Source: a virus. From it: 34,698 nt of DNA. The position numbers were made by a program, and so were the translations under genes. Positions 22,424 through 30,585 of this stretch are shown in pieces. The stretch spans positions 1 through 34,698 of the IMG/VR virus record IMGVR_UViG_3300009151_000211; one strand, written 5' to 3'. The stretch's first letter is position 1; every line of letters starts with the position of its first letter. The notes beneath the pieces are model-generated. The model saw only the letters and a program-made list of their open reading frames with translations, made no database searches and had not been told where the DNA came from.

Positions 22424-24396
22424 TAGAACCTTGCCCTTAGCTCATGCTCTGTCTCAAGCGTGTTTATCACAAACCCGCCGTAAGTAGAGGTGATTGTTAA
22501 CCCGATATATTTGCCCCATTGCTGGGCATCGCTTTTGTAAAGGTAATAACCGTTGGTAAAGTCCCATGGAATAATGGATGAGACGTTGTTGACCCACGGT
22601 ATAAAGGCGCCAGATGAATTAAACCAAGGCACTTGGTTTGTTAGCGTGTAGATTGGGCTTGAGTTGACTTGACTGTCAACAGTGACGTTGAACACGCCGC
22701 TATTGGTCAAAGTGGCTTCAATGCCAAATTTCAAAGCTTGTTTGTCTCGAATAATATCGCCCATAGTCCACAATGCGCTTTGCACGTTGGACAATACACT
22801 GGCTGTGCTGCTTTGGTATAGTTTTACCAGTGATGTGCCGTCAGTGCCGTAGATTGAAGGCACGCCGCCGACAGGGACTCCGGTGACGTATTTGGTGGTG
22901 CCCTGACTCGTTAAAAACCACTTTTTATCAAAAAACACGGCTTGGATTGGGCGTGTGCCTTGCACTGGATCTTGATAGTAAAAGTTAAAAACCGCGCACA
23001 GGATGCCATTGAGCAAAACCTGCCCGCCGGTTACTGGCTGCGTAAAGTCAATCAGCGGAAAAATACCATCCAGTGCATCAGATAGTTTAGTCGTTGTCGA
23101 TCCTACCAGCGCATACACACCATAATCGTTCATGAGCAGAACGCTGCGAAAGTATGGGAACACGCTAGAGATGCGTTTTGTTCCAACCGAGGCGCTGACG
23201 TTGGTATTGGTGAAGATCGTCGTGCCATTGCTCTGAACGCGAACGTCCGAGAACACGTTGATGCTGTCGTCACCAAAAATGTAGAGAAAATTGTTGGCTG
23301 ACAGCAAACCTTGAATGTTTCCGTGCAGCGTCTCATCGGTCAGCGTCACAGCGCCCGCAGAAACGGTCACAAAGTCGCTGTATGAGCCTGCGGCTGAGTA
23401 ATACACTGTTCGCCCCTGAGCCACCCATACGCGGCCTGAGAAGGTTGCAACGTCTACGTTGGCGTTGGTCGTCACAGTAGCCGTAGCAATAGCTCCAGAT
23501 CCACCGCCGCCGGTTATGGCAATGGTTGGAGGAGACGTGTAGCCCGTGCCAAGGTTAGTCATCACAATCTGAATGATGACGTTGCCTGCAACCACCGCAG
23601 TAGCCGCCGCGCCGCTGCCACCGCCGCCTGTAATGCCCACCACAATCGTGCTAGGCGTTGTATAACCAGTTCCGCCGCTCTGGATGTTAACGAAAGCCGT
23701 GCCTGTCGCAAAGCTGATGTAACTAGCAACCGCAGTCGCGCCAGATCCACCGCCGCCGGTCAAAGTCACCGTAACAGGTCCGGTGTAGCCAGATCCTGCG
23801 TTCGTCAACGAAATTGCAGAGACCGTGGTGCCGGTCAAAGACACTTGCGCCGTTGCCTGAACGCCATTCACATCGTTTGGGGCGCTAATAGACACTGAAG
23901 GCGCGCTGGTGTAACCCGTTCCAGCATTGGTTACGGCTATCGTGCCAACAGATCCAATGCTGACTACGTTGGTGCCATCCCAACTAAAAAGACCCTTAGA
24001 AGGGTCAATAATCATCAGGCGTTCGTTTTTCCACTGCGCTGAACGGACTCCGCTGCCGCTAAACTTTCCTGAAGCAGCAACTGATCCTGTTGTGGAAGAC
24101 TGAATGTTGAAATTCTCAACCGCGCCGTTGTTTTGAAACGACATGATGTAGTCGGAAAGGTTGACGTTGGATGAAGTAAAATAAGTTGTCGCAGTAGTCC
24201 AAGAAACTACGCCGCCAGAACCATTTGTTACCGCAATTTGGGACGGCACTATTTTTAAGTTGCCCGAACCCACCGGCATGGCGTTCTCAAGCCACGAAAA
24301 CTCATTCTCAGGGATTGCCGTGCGGTTGGCGTGAGTGTTGATGCCCCTGAAGTCTTTAATGACCAGATATTGCTTGCGCTGCTCTGCCGCTGCCAT
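22423..24396 (-). CDS. Tail nozzle / tubular protein B-like with inserted repeats
   Basis: A 657-residue protein. The N-terminus (QYLVIKDFRGINTHANRTAI, FSWLENAMPV) and middle (ERLMIIDPSKGLFSWDGTNV, GRVWVAQGRTVYYS, NNFLYIFGDDSINVFSD) are typical of podovirus nozzle beta-propellers. Residues about 152-310 are four tandem units of ~41 residues with GYT at 161, 203, 244 and 285 and TGGGGSGA after it. It follows the adaptor gene, matching the adaptor-nozzle order of short-tailed phages. Forms the tail tube extension through which DNA leaves. Confidence 0.82.
   Translation of the reverse strand: MAAAEQRKQYLVIKDFRGINTHANRTAIPENEFSWLENAMPVGSGNLKIVPSQIAVTNGSGGVVSWTTATTYFTSSNVNLSDYIMSFQNNGAVENFNIQSSTTGSVAASGKFSGSGVRSAQWKNERLMIIDPSKGLFSWDGTNVVSIGSVGTIAVTNAGTGYTSAPSVSISAPNDVNGVQATAQVSLTGTTVSAISLTNAGSGYTGPVTVTLTGGGGSGATAVASYISFATGTAFVNIQSGGTGYTTPSTIVVGITGGGGSGAAATAVVAGNVIIQIVMTNLGTGYTSPPTIAITGGGGSGAIATATVTTNANVDVATFSGRVWVAQGRTVYYSAAGSYSDFVTVSAGAVTLTDETLHGNIQGLLSANNFLYIFGDDSINVFSDVRVQSNGTTIFTNTNVSASVGTKRISSVFPYFRSVLLMNDYGVYALVGSTTTKLSDALDGIFPLIDFTQPVTGGQVLLNGILCAVFNFYYQDPVQGTRPIQAVFFDKKWFLTSQGTTKYVTGVPVGGVPSIYGTDGTSLVKLYQSSTASVLSNVQSALWTMGDIIRDKQALKFGIEATLTNSGVFNVTVDSQVNSSPIYTLTNQVPWFNSSGAFIPWVNNVSSIIPWDFTNGYYLYKSDAQQWGKYIGLTITSTYGGFVINTLETEHELRARF
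23467..23943 (-). repeat. Four-unit tandem repeat inside the nozzle gene
   Basis: Encodes four ~41-residue units, each (I/V)xxxNxGxGYTxPxxxxxxGGGGSGAxAxA-like. The first unit has diverged the most (SAPNDVNGVQATA in place of the Gly run). See the nozzle entry. Confidence 0.75.
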
Positions 24397-24399
24397 TGG

Positions 24400-25038
24400 T
24401 TAATACCCTTGGCTGTAAGGATTAGGCATCCTGCGCGTGTAAGTGCCTACCAACACGTTCTGGACCTTCTTGATATACTCATTCTTGAAGATCTCGGACT
24501 CGCCGTAAGACTGCTCTTTGTATTTAGCGGTGTGGCAAGCGTAATAGGCAACCGGAGAGGTCCACGGGTCTGGAATGGGATCTACGTCCGACGTGTTGAC
24601 CAAAGCTATTGGCTCGATAACCGTGTCGATTTCCATCGAATAGACCTGATCTGGGACCGGCCCAAGGTAAAAGGTCTGCGGGCCATACATCGTAAAAGCA
24701 ATCGGACGCCCGATGTAGTTCTGCCAATAGCGAAGCTGTGCATTAAAGTCCGACCACGCCAAATAGCGCAGCGGAACGCGGCTGTTGCCCCAGTAGAGGT
24801 TAATATTCAAGATATCCATCGTCTGCGCGCCTTGCGGCATAGATGCAAACGTATAAGTCTCTTGATTGGTAACCGTATTCAACATCTGAATGGTGCGCAG
24901 GCAACCAGTATCGCGCACAAGGCGATTTCTCGCCTCATTGATGTAATCGGTTAACTCACCGGTCGAGTAGAAGTTGGAGTTAGCGTCGTGCAGTAGGCGC
25001 TGGCACTGCGTAATGTAGTTCTGAAGCGTCGTGGACAT
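24400..25038 (-). CDS. Head-tail adaptor / tail tubular protein A-like (212 aa)
   Basis: The product (LQNYITQCQRLLHDANSNFY, GELTDYINEARNRLVRDTGC, PLRYLAWSDFNAQLRYWQN, PIAFTMYGPQTFYLGPVPDQ, HTAKYKEQSYGESEIFKNEY) has the helix-then-beta layout of adaptors that join portal to nozzle (T7 gp11 and P22 gp4 types). Good ribosome site GAGGATGG before ATG 25038. Located between the capsid block and nozzle. Confidence 0.85.
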   Translation of the reverse strand: MSTTLQNYITQCQRLLHDANSNFYSTGELTDYINEARNRLVRDTGCLRTIQMLNTVTNQETYTFASMPQGAQTMDILNINLYWGNSRVPLRYLAWSDFNAQLRYWQNYIGRPIAFTMYGPQTFYLGPVPDQVYSMEIDTVIEPIALVNTSDVDPIPDPWTSPVAYYACHTAKYKEQSYGESEIFKNEYIKKVQNVLVGTYTRRMPNPYSQGY

Positions 25039-25050
25039 GCGCCATCCTCA

Positions 25051-25395
25051 TCATTGAGCGGCGTTGAAAGTCTTTACTCCCCCCACAACCCGGTGACGGG
25101 CTGAAGGGGGAGCATTGACCGTCGCCGGGGACACGGAACGACGATTGTGAGGCGAATCCTCGCTGATAACGATCTCAGCTAGGCGCACCAATCCTTGAGA
25201 AACGTCATTTGACGTTTTGACCCAACCCAAACGGGTCAAGATCGGCTCTTTATCTTCAATCTGATATCCAAAAGTGGCGCGGGCCACCTCAACAGGCACT
25301 TCAACATGGCTTTGAGGGGGGAATTTGAACATCTCCCCATCCCAACTCCCTTGCAGAAATTCAGAACCTGTGTTGGTGATCCACACTTTTTCCAT
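25051..25395 (-). CDS. Hypothetical structural protein (114 aa)
   Basis: Starts MEKVWITNTGSEFLQGSWDGEMF with a beta-rich N-terminus (FPPQSHVEVPVEVARATFGY) and a flexible C-terminus (HNRRSVSPATVNAPPSARHR). ATG at 25395 overlaps the previous TGA. Likely head-completion or head-tail joining component by position; no family recognised. Confidence 0.72.
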   Translation of the reverse strand: MEKVWITNTGSEFLQGSWDGEMFKFPPQSHVEVPVEVARATFGYQIEDKEPILTRLGWVKTSNDVSQGLVRLAEIVISEDSPHNRRSVSPATVNAPPSARHRVVGGVKTFNAAQ

Positions 25396-25847
25396 CAGAA
25401 GCTAACCACATCGCCCCAAACGCTGATGTTCACTGAAGAATTGGCAACAGCAACGCCAACCTTCACGAACAGAGCATTTGCCGTGTATGCAGTTGTAGCG
25501 GCTGCCGCAATCAGCGTCAGATCCTGCCAGGTACTGACGGCAGTCACGTTGGTCAGCACCTGACCGGCTGCCGTTGTCACCGCATTCGACGTGTTACCGT
25601 CATTGCTTGTCAAAATAGTCACGTTGGCAGTCGCCATAGAAGGCACCGCGCCGCCTGCGGTGTTCGCCGGGTTGGCGATCGTAATGCGCCGGATGATATA
25701 CGAGCCGCTGCCAATCCCACCGCTAAGAATAGGAAGAGCAACAATCGCGTTACCAGTAGCTGCCAAAGACGTGGCAGGAGCAAACGCAATCCGGTAAGAC
25801 CCGAATGAGTCCTGCGTATTCTGGCCTACAGCATCAGGATTAGCCAT
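25395..25847 (-). CDS. Ala/Thr-rich head protein, decoration-like (150 aa)
   Basis: Low-charge, beta-rich (SYRIAFAPATSLAATGNAIV, GSYIIRRITIANPANT, TWQDLTLIAAAATTA). AGGAGTGAGCA before ATG 25847. With its neighbour at 25857-26213 it has the look of small jelly-roll capsid decoration proteins; role inferred from position after the capsid gene. Confidence 0.7.
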   Translation of the reverse strand: MANPDAVGQNTQDSFGSYRIAFAPATSLAATGNAIVALPILSGGIGSGSYIIRRITIANPANTAGGAVPSMATANVTILTSNDGNTSNAVTTAAGQVLTNVTAVSTWQDLTLIAAAATTAYTANALFVKVGVAVANSSVNISVWGDVVSF

Positions 25848-25856
25848 TGCTCACTC

Positions 25857-26213
25857 CTAGGATGTAAACGTGCCAGAAGCCGCTTGACCACCATTGACCG
25901 TCATCAATGTGACTGTCTGGGTGCCGGTGACGGCGTTGGCGCGGACGTTAAAACCATCAGAGAGCAACATGCCGCCAGTGTTATTGGCGAGAAGCGTAGT
26001 CCAGCTATTTGCTGAACCAGTGTAGTTGTTGATCTCAATGGTGACGTTAGCTGCCGGAATCATGAGGAAAAGACCGGCAGGGACAAACTGCGAAAGCAGC
26101 ATTGCCGTAGCGTTGCCAGCGCCCACACTTGAGATAGTGATGGGCAGGAAGTAAGACGATGCCGTATTAGCAGAGACATTGCTTACAAGAATCTTAGCTA
26201 GAGCTAGTGCCAT
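25857..26213 (-). CDS. Small head protein, decoration-like (118 aa)
   Basis: Beta-rich protein (MALALAKILVSNVSANTASS, SYFLPITISSVGAGNA, PAANVTIEINNYTG) directly downstream of the capsid gene; strong AAGGAGTCAG site. Gly/Asn-rich loops and lack of charge resemble capsid decoration proteins. Shares style with the 150-aa neighbour, which may indicate duplication. Confidence 0.7.
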   Translation of the reverse strand: MALALAKILVSNVSANTASSYFLPITISSVGAGNATAMLLSQFVPAGLFLMIPAANVTIEINNYTGSANSWTTLLANNTGGMLLSDGFNVRANAVTGTQTVTLMTVNGGQAASGTFTS

Positions 26214-26225
26214 TGGACTGACTCC

Positions 26226-27242
26226 TTAAATCGAAAGGCTGTTGAAGCCGGTGACTTTGGTCATCGAACGCGGCTTGGTATTAACCAACTCCGCAATCAT
26301 GAGGACCGCACCGACGTAACCAATCTGCCAATTTGGCAGAGTGGATTCAAAGCCCGTAAACACAAACGAACCCTGCTCATGGATATAGAGCGACAGGTAG
26401 TTGGTGTTCAGGAAGTAGACCGTGCCTTCAGGGCAATACGGGTCCGGGTAAACCGGAACGCCAGCAACCATGAGTGCGCGGAACGCCGCCTGCGGGCCGT
26501 TGGAATCGCTGTCAAAGCCGTGACCCGGCGTGATGACATATTGCTCCTGACCAACGTAATCCTGCGCGAGCAGCGTCCAGGTGCCAAAGCCGCAAACCGC
26601 AAAGGTCGGGACTTCAGCGCCGTTCTTCACGGTGCCGGAGATGTATTGCAGGACGTTCTGACGGGTCGGGTTAACCGAACCAGCCGTGTACACCTTAGAA
26701 CGCCACCAAGTGTTCTGAGTGGTCGAACGGGTGATATTGCCGTAGGTGGCGGTGCCAGTGCCATCATCAACCGCAGCAGGCAGTCCAATGAACTGCTGAT
26801 TGTTGGTCGTGTTGGTGTAAAGCGCCGTCGCCATCGCATCCATCATCACGTTGGTCGCATCGTTCATGCGAGCCTCGATGAGTGGGATAATGGCGTGATC
26901 CTGCTGAACTGCGCCTTCCATGCCAAGGAACGGCACCGGAGCAATCATCAGCTTCAGGTTAAATTCAGCGTTGAATGCGCCCTGCTGGACGGACGGCTGG
27001 CTGAATGAACCGCTGTAGTCAGACCACTGAGCGTTGACAAACTGCGAACCCTGCACTGGCACGGTCACAGAAGAAACACCGCCAGAAGCAACCTGACTGT
27101 TAGAAATCAAAGCCGCAAGAAGCGGCGTCGAGTTGTAGATCTGAACAACCAGCTTCGGGATAAACGCACGCCGTGTGACATAAGTCAGCTCGGTGTACTG
27201 CGTCGAACCCGTCGCCGGAAGAATGCCACCACCAATAGGCAT
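26226..27242 (-). CDS. Major capsid protein (HK97 fold)
   Basis: A 338-residue protein. TRRAFIPKLVVQIYNSTPLL at the N-terminus, DHAIIPLIEARMNDATNVMM with the long spine-helix pattern, and C-terminal VPVYPDPYCPEGTVYFLNTN plus LSLYIHEQGSFVFTGF are typical of capsid proteins in this phage group. It follows a scaffold-like gene and precedes small head proteins. CGGAGATTAAACC precedes ATG 27242. Forms the icosahedral shell. Confidence 0.9.
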   Translation of the reverse strand: MPIGGGILPATGSTQYTELTYVTRRAFIPKLVVQIYNSTPLLAALISNSQVASGGVSSVTVPVQGSQFVNAQWSDYSGSFSQPSVQQGAFNAEFNLKLMIAPVPFLGMEGAVQQDHAIIPLIEARMNDATNVMMDAMATALYTNTTNNQQFIGLPAAVDDGTGTATYGNITRSTTQNTWWRSKVYTAGSVNPTRQNVLQYISGTVKNGAEVPTFAVCGFGTWTLLAQDYVGQEQYVITPGHGFDSDSNGPQAAFRALMVAGVPVYPDPYCPEGTVYFLNTNYLSLYIHEQGSFVFTGFESTLPNWQIGYVGAVLMIAELVNTKPRSMTKVTGFNSLSI

Positions 27243-27281
27243 GGTTTAATCTCCGTTTAAAGTTAAAGTCCCCTAGTAACG

Positions 27282-27824
27282 TCAAATGCCAATGGGTCGC
27301 GGACTCTTCCGCAACTCATTAAGAGCCTTTGCCGCTTCATTTCGTGCAGCCATCTGAGGATTCTTCCAGAAGGAAGAAAGCGTGAGACGTGCCGTGTCGT
27401 CCATCACATTCCGATTGTAGGAAGATGAAGTCGGCGCGGCCTGCTCGCGCATCCAACGGTTGTAATCCGCTGCGGTCTCGTGAGAAGTAATACCCCTCTC
27501 CAACATGACTCTCTCCACTTCTTCAATTTCCTGTTCGCTCTGCACAAGACCCTTGCGAATCAAATTTGTGCGGCGGCGATCAAGATCATCAAGAGCTTCT
27601 TTTTCCTGAATGCGTGCTTCAAGCTGACGAACGCGGGCATCAGAAGCGTCAATCGCAACATTTGTGCGATCTTCGATATCAATTTCCGGGATCGTCATCT
27701 CAGGCTTGGCCTTTTTCGTCAACCGCAAGAACTCTTTGCGAGTGGACGGATTCTCGGCAAGCTGACGTGCCAACGAAGCAAGTTCGTCGCGGGCTTCAGG
27801 CGAAAGATCTTCAAGAGAAGGCAT
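27282..27824 (-). CDS. Scaffolding protein (probable)
   Basis: A 180-residue highly charged, helical protein (LSPEARDELASLARQLAENP, DARVRQLEARIQEKEALDDL as coiled coil, SEQEIEEVERVMLERGITSH). Location just upstream of the capsid gene, size and composition fit a podovirus scaffold that directs procapsid assembly. ATG 27824 is four bases after AGGGGAC. The assignment rests on context and composition. Confidence 0.75.
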   Translation of the reverse strand: MPSLEDLSPEARDELASLARQLAENPSTRKEFLRLTKKAKPEMTIPEIDIEDRTNVAIDASDARVRQLEARIQEKEALDDLDRRRTNLIRKGLVQSEQEIEEVERVMLERGITSHETAADYNRWMREQAAPTSSSYNRNVMDDTARLTLSSFWKNPQMAARNEAAKALNELRKSPRPIGI

Positions 27825-27842
27825 GTGTGTCCCCTAACCTAT

Positions 27843-28028
27843 TCAGATGACCGAATGCCCGTCGCCGGGCTTCTTGATAGACATCATATTCTTTGGACCA
27901 GTTTTCGTCGCAGACGACAAACCGCCAAGGCGCGAGAAGCGCGGCGGGTTGTAAATCTGGCCATTAGACTGCTGATCACTGGTAGGGCGGCGGATGGCAC
28001 CGACGCCCCTGGGCTTGAACAGTTCCAT
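27843..28028 (-). CDS. Small basic head-region protein (61 aa)
   Basis: Starts MELFKPRGVGAIRRPTSDQQ and ends SIKKPGDGHSVI. The ATG at 28028 follows AAGGATAAAATC; the longer frame to 28085 lies within the previous gene. Basic and flexible, perhaps binding DNA or a head partner. Function unknown. Confidence 0.65.
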   Translation of the reverse strand: MELFKPRGVGAIRRPTSDQQSNGQIYNPPRFSRLGGLSSATKTGPKNMMSIKKPGDGHSVI

Positions 28029-28032
28029 GATT

Positions 28033-28533
28033 TTATCCTTGCATGGGTGGGACGCCGCCACCGGGCGGCATGGGGGGCATACCACCGGGCATCATGCCTT
28101 GTGGCATCGGCGGGGGGGCGCCCGGAGGCGCACCGGGCATCGGCGGGGAAGCCGCCATAGCCCTACCTTCAGGACTGCCGCCGCCTGCACCCGGCAGGCT
28201 TTGCAGCATCTGAAGAATCTCTGCATTTTTTAGGCTGTTCGTCTTGGATGCGCGCGGACCCATCATGTTGGTCAGGCTCTTCAAAGCCGTCATGACTTTT
28301 TGGCCTTCTTCGCTCTCAGATCCAAGCCCCGGCAACGATTGCTCGAGAAGGTCCATAGCCAAACCAATATTGATTCGGGCCGATTCTTGAGTCCCCATCC
28401 GAGGCTCAGGAGTAGACATCGGAGAAGCGGAAGGAGGCTGGGCAGAGTTAGGGTCTGCGCCCATACTGGCGTCCTGCGGCATAGGCCGCGAGTTCATCAA
28501 CTCCATTAGTTTGGCAGTCGAATCGGACACCAT
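28033..28533 (-). CDS. Proline/methionine-rich head-region protein (166 aa)
   Basis: N-terminal helical part, Pro/Ser-rich linker (QPPSASPMSTPEP), a helical core (SARINIGLAMDLLEQSLPGL, LKNAEILQMLQSLPG) and a Gly/Pro/Met-rich tail (GAPPGAPPPMPQGMMPGGMP). Proteins of this look sit beside portal genes in related phages. The ATG at 28533 has GGAG six bases upstream; a TTG at 28542 is less likely. Function unknown. Confidence 0.7.
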   Translation of the reverse strand: MVSDSTAKLMELMNSRPMPQDASMGADPNSAQPPSASPMSTPEPRMGTQESARINIGLAMDLLEQSLPGLGSESEEGQKVMTALKSLTNMMGPRASKTNSLKNAEILQMLQSLPGAGGGSPEGRAMAASPPMPGAPPGAPPPMPQGMMPGGMPPMPPGGGVPPMQG

Positions 28534-28540
28534 ACGCTCC

Positions 28541-28573
28541 AAAAAATAAGCTAAACCGAGTTAGCAGGTTTAG
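28541..28573 (-). terminator. Possible weak intrinsic terminator
   Basis: On the minus strand, CTAAACC (28573-28567), a nine-base loop and GGTTTAG (28557-28551) are followed by CTTATTTTTT. The stem is short and A+T-rich. It lies just before the ribosome site of the 166-aa gene, so it may reduce rather than end transcription. Confidence 0.35.
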
Positions 28574-28585
28574 ATACAAAAGAAC

Positions 28586-28617
28586 AAGGGGGAATATATT
28601 TTACATCCGTCCCCCTT
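28586..28617. repeat. Perfect 8-bp inverted repeat
   Basis: AAGGGGGA (28586-28593) pairs with TCCCCCTT (28610-28617) across a 16-base A+T-rich loop. Could form an RNA hairpin in the late transcript or mark a protein-binding site. Confidence 0.45.
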
Positions 28618-28662
28618 AGCGGACGGTTCGTTCCCAGCAAACGGGCTAAACCCGTCTGTTAG

Positions 28663-28695
28663 TTACTTCCGGCGGTGCTTACGGCCACGAGCCAT
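28663..28695 (-). CDS. Arg/Lys-rich micro-ORF A (10 aa)
   Basis: Encodes MARGRKHRRK and stops TAA. The ribosome site AAAGGAGGATTTACC before ATG 28695 is near perfect, far better than expected by chance in a spacer. The peptide is a paralogue of micro-ORF B (pattern M-x-R-G-x-K-x-x-R). Its charge suggests DNA or RNA binding, or a capsid-associated peptide like the Arg-rich J protein of microviruses; this is inference. Confidence 0.55.
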   Translation of the reverse strand: MARGRKHRRK

Positions 28696-28746
28696 GGTAA
28701 ATCCTCCTTTCCACAAAAGAGTGTTGTCCCCTGCATCTGCCATCAC

Positions 28747-28788
28747 TTATCGGCTGCGACGGCGAGCGCGCTTACTGCCACGATACAT
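28747..28788 (-). CDS. Arg-rich micro-ORF B (13 aa, or 45 aa from 28884)
   Basis: Encodes MYRGSKRARRRSR ending TAA. GAAGGTGATTTC precedes ATG 28788, resembling the site of micro-ORF A (AAGGAGGATTT). The first DNA codons also match (TCGTGGCnGTAAGC). The same frame is open upstream to an ATG at 28884 (45 residues), which has no ribosome site, so I prefer the short form but cannot exclude the longer one. Confidence 0.5.
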   Translation of the reverse strand: MYRGSKRARRRSR

Positions 28789-28891
28789 GAAATCACCTTC
28801 TTCAGCTACGTTCCATGCGGCGCGTATCCGGGCGCGGCGTGGAAGTGCGATTTGAAGATACTCTATATTCCAGGTTCGCGCCATTTCGTTC

Positions 28892-28918
28892 AGAGTTCAA
28901 CTGCGCAGTTTGAACTCT
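28892..28918. repeat. 27-bp near-palindrome after the portal gene
   Basis: Arms AGAGTTCAACTGC and GCAGTTTGAACTCT pair over 13 bp with a single bulged T. No T-run follows on the minus strand, so it is not an intrinsic terminator. An RNA processing site or operator is possible. Confidence 0.55.
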
Positions 28919-28950
28919 AGGTTGATCACCGCGTGGCGATTGATCGGCCA

Positions 28951-30585
28951 TTATTTTGCCTGCTTGGGCTTGCCAGCACCGCTGGGAGGCGGCGGCTGAG
29001 CAGCGGCTTTAGCCTCATTCTTTTTCAGCTTGTCTTTCAACAATTGCTTCATAGGAGGCTCCAGAAGATCTAGCAGGCTCTCTTTATCAATAGCACCAGC
29101 CTTGAAAAGATTAAACGCCAAAGTGCGTAAATCTTCCATAAAAATTGGGCTGTTGGAATGTGCGTCTACCTTGACCGTAAAGTTCTTTGTAAACTGTTCT
29201 GCGATGAACTCAGAACCCTCAGCATCGCGGAACACCGTATCATCATCCATCTGCATCAGCCGCAGATAAAGTGTCGCCATCTTCTCAAGCGCATCCTCAA
29301 CGACAAGAGCACGCTTCTTTGCGCGGGAAGAACCCAACCTCGCCAATTGCGAAGCATGGCCAGAAGAACGAACTCCAGACTCGCCGTGACCAGATAGAAT
29401 GCTGCTGATACCAGAAGCTTCAGCAAACATAGCGTCGATCTCGCCAATTTCCTTGTAAAGGTCCGGCGGCATCTGCGGCGCAAGTTTTTCTACCTTTGAA
29501 TTGGGCATGTCGGTAGAAATCAAACCACCGGCACGATTGAGCGCAAAATTCTTTTCATCCAAGATGCCAGTGAATCCCATCAAAGCTGTCGGCGGATTCA
29601 CTTGTTTAGACAACAGGTCCAGGATCTCGCCCATGCGCTTGTTGCGCATCTCCTGAAGGTAGACAAGGCGCGACACCTCCGATTGCCCCCAATAATAATC
29701 ATACTGAGGATTTGGGTTGATGTGGATAAAAGGCAACTCGCCCTTGAGGAAGATGGATTTGTTGGAATCTTCGTTCCACAACTCTCGGTCGTAAATAATG
29801 ACGCCCGGCTCGGCAATTGTCACAATCTGATAGTCTTGAGTCTCATCGTTGTAGACGTAAAGTTCCCGCATCTCGATTGTGTCTTCAGCAACCTGAGGCC
29901 GCATCCGGTTTATGCCGGAGAGGTCTAGATTCACGTTCCCGTAAATTGTAGGATTGCTTTGAGACATAATGATTCGGTTGACGCCGTTAGGCACTTCAGT
30001 GGGTGCGTGAAACGACGATGATATACGCTTCATCAAATGCTCACGCTTTGGGTGCCTGAACAGATTCCGGGCTAGTTCGGACTTGGTGATGTAGTAGGTC
30101 TGGCACACAGCCTCTTGGCGATCTGTAAACGGCACGTCCTCGCGCAGCACGCCCATCGCGCCGGGCTCAACCATATATGGAGTCACTCCTCCAGGTCGGC
30201 GCACCAGTTTTACAAACGTGCAACCAAACACCAAAGACCACGTAAGGGCCATGCTGAAGATGTTGTCAGCGTTTGTGGCAGACCACTCATCATTCAGAGC
30301 TTGAGTCAAAACCGGGATCTTGCTGTGTTCCACTTCTTTGACAGAGGCACCTAGCGCAATAGAAAACCGGGTCTGGTCCGCGCTGTAAAGGAACGAAACA
30401 AGCTGGTCGATGTGCGGGTAAATTTTGTTGTAGTGCGCCGGGCTTTCGTCTGGACCTGAACCAAACAGGAAAAAACTTCTCAGGGAAACATAATCTCCCT
30501 TTCTCTCGTTTTGCGAGACGTAGCATTTGTCAGCAAGATCTAGGTAGAAGAACTCTCGCTCATCGGCGTTGGACGGGATAATCAT
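28951..30585 (-). CDS. Portal protein
   Basis: A 544-residue protein with portal hallmarks: DADLADKCYVSQ-like N-terminus, YPHIDQLVSFLYSADQTRFS, FSMALTWSLVFGCTFVKLVR, LPFIHINPNPQYDYYWGQSE, LVYLQEMRNKRMGEILDLLS, SGVRSSGHASQLARLG. These match the P22/podovirus-type portals that form the dodecameric DNA gate. A Lys/Ala/Pro-rich C-terminus follows. Start overlaps the previous gene (ATGA). Downstream of the terminase block as usual. Confidence 0.9.
   Translation of the reverse strand: MIIPSNADEREFFYLDLADKCYVSQNERKGDYVSLRSFFLFGSGPDESPAHYNKIYPHIDQLVSFLYSADQTRFSIALGASVKEVEHSKIPVLTQALNDEWSATNADNIFSMALTWSLVFGCTFVKLVRRPGGVTPYMVEPGAMGVLREDVPFTDRQEAVCQTYYITKSELARNLFRHPKREHLMKRISSSFHAPTEVPNGVNRIIMSQSNPTIYGNVNLDLSGINRMRPQVAEDTIEMRELYVYNDETQDYQIVTIAEPGVIIYDRELWNEDSNKSIFLKGELPFIHINPNPQYDYYWGQSEVSRLVYLQEMRNKRMGEILDLLSKQVNPPTALMGFTGILDEKNFALNRAGGLISTDMPNSKVEKLAPQMPPDLYKEIGEIDAMFAEASGISSILSGHGESGVRSSGHASQLARLGSSRAKKRALVVEDALEKMATLYLRLMQMDDDTVFRDAEGSEFIAEQFTKNFTVKVDAHSNSPIFMEDLRTLAFNLFKAGAIDKESLLDLLEPPMKQLLKDKLKKNEAKAAAQPPPPSGAGKPKQAK

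Larger units (their letters stand above)
28534..28950. other. 417-bp spacer between portal and head genes
   Basis: The longest spacer in the otherwise tight late operon. It holds two or three inverted repeats (28551-28573, 28586-28617, 28892-28918), an ACGGGctaaaCCCGT hairpin at 28641-28655, and two micro-ORFs described separately. It therefore probably acts at the RNA or peptide level. Confidence 0.7.

Noticed and set aside
24331-24954. 207-aa + strand frame
   Set aside because: Antisense to the adaptor gene with no start signal.
26379-27008. 209-aa + strand frame opposite the capsid gene
   Set aside because: Shadow of the capsid gene; Arg-rich and low-complexity as expected for antisense reading.
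27480-28160. 226-aa + strand frame opposite scaffold and head genes
   Set aside because: It lies antisense to three well-supported genes, has no ribosome site and no domain-like pattern.
28892-28918. Near-palindrome as intrinsic terminator of the portal transcript
   Set aside because: No T-run follows on the minus strand.
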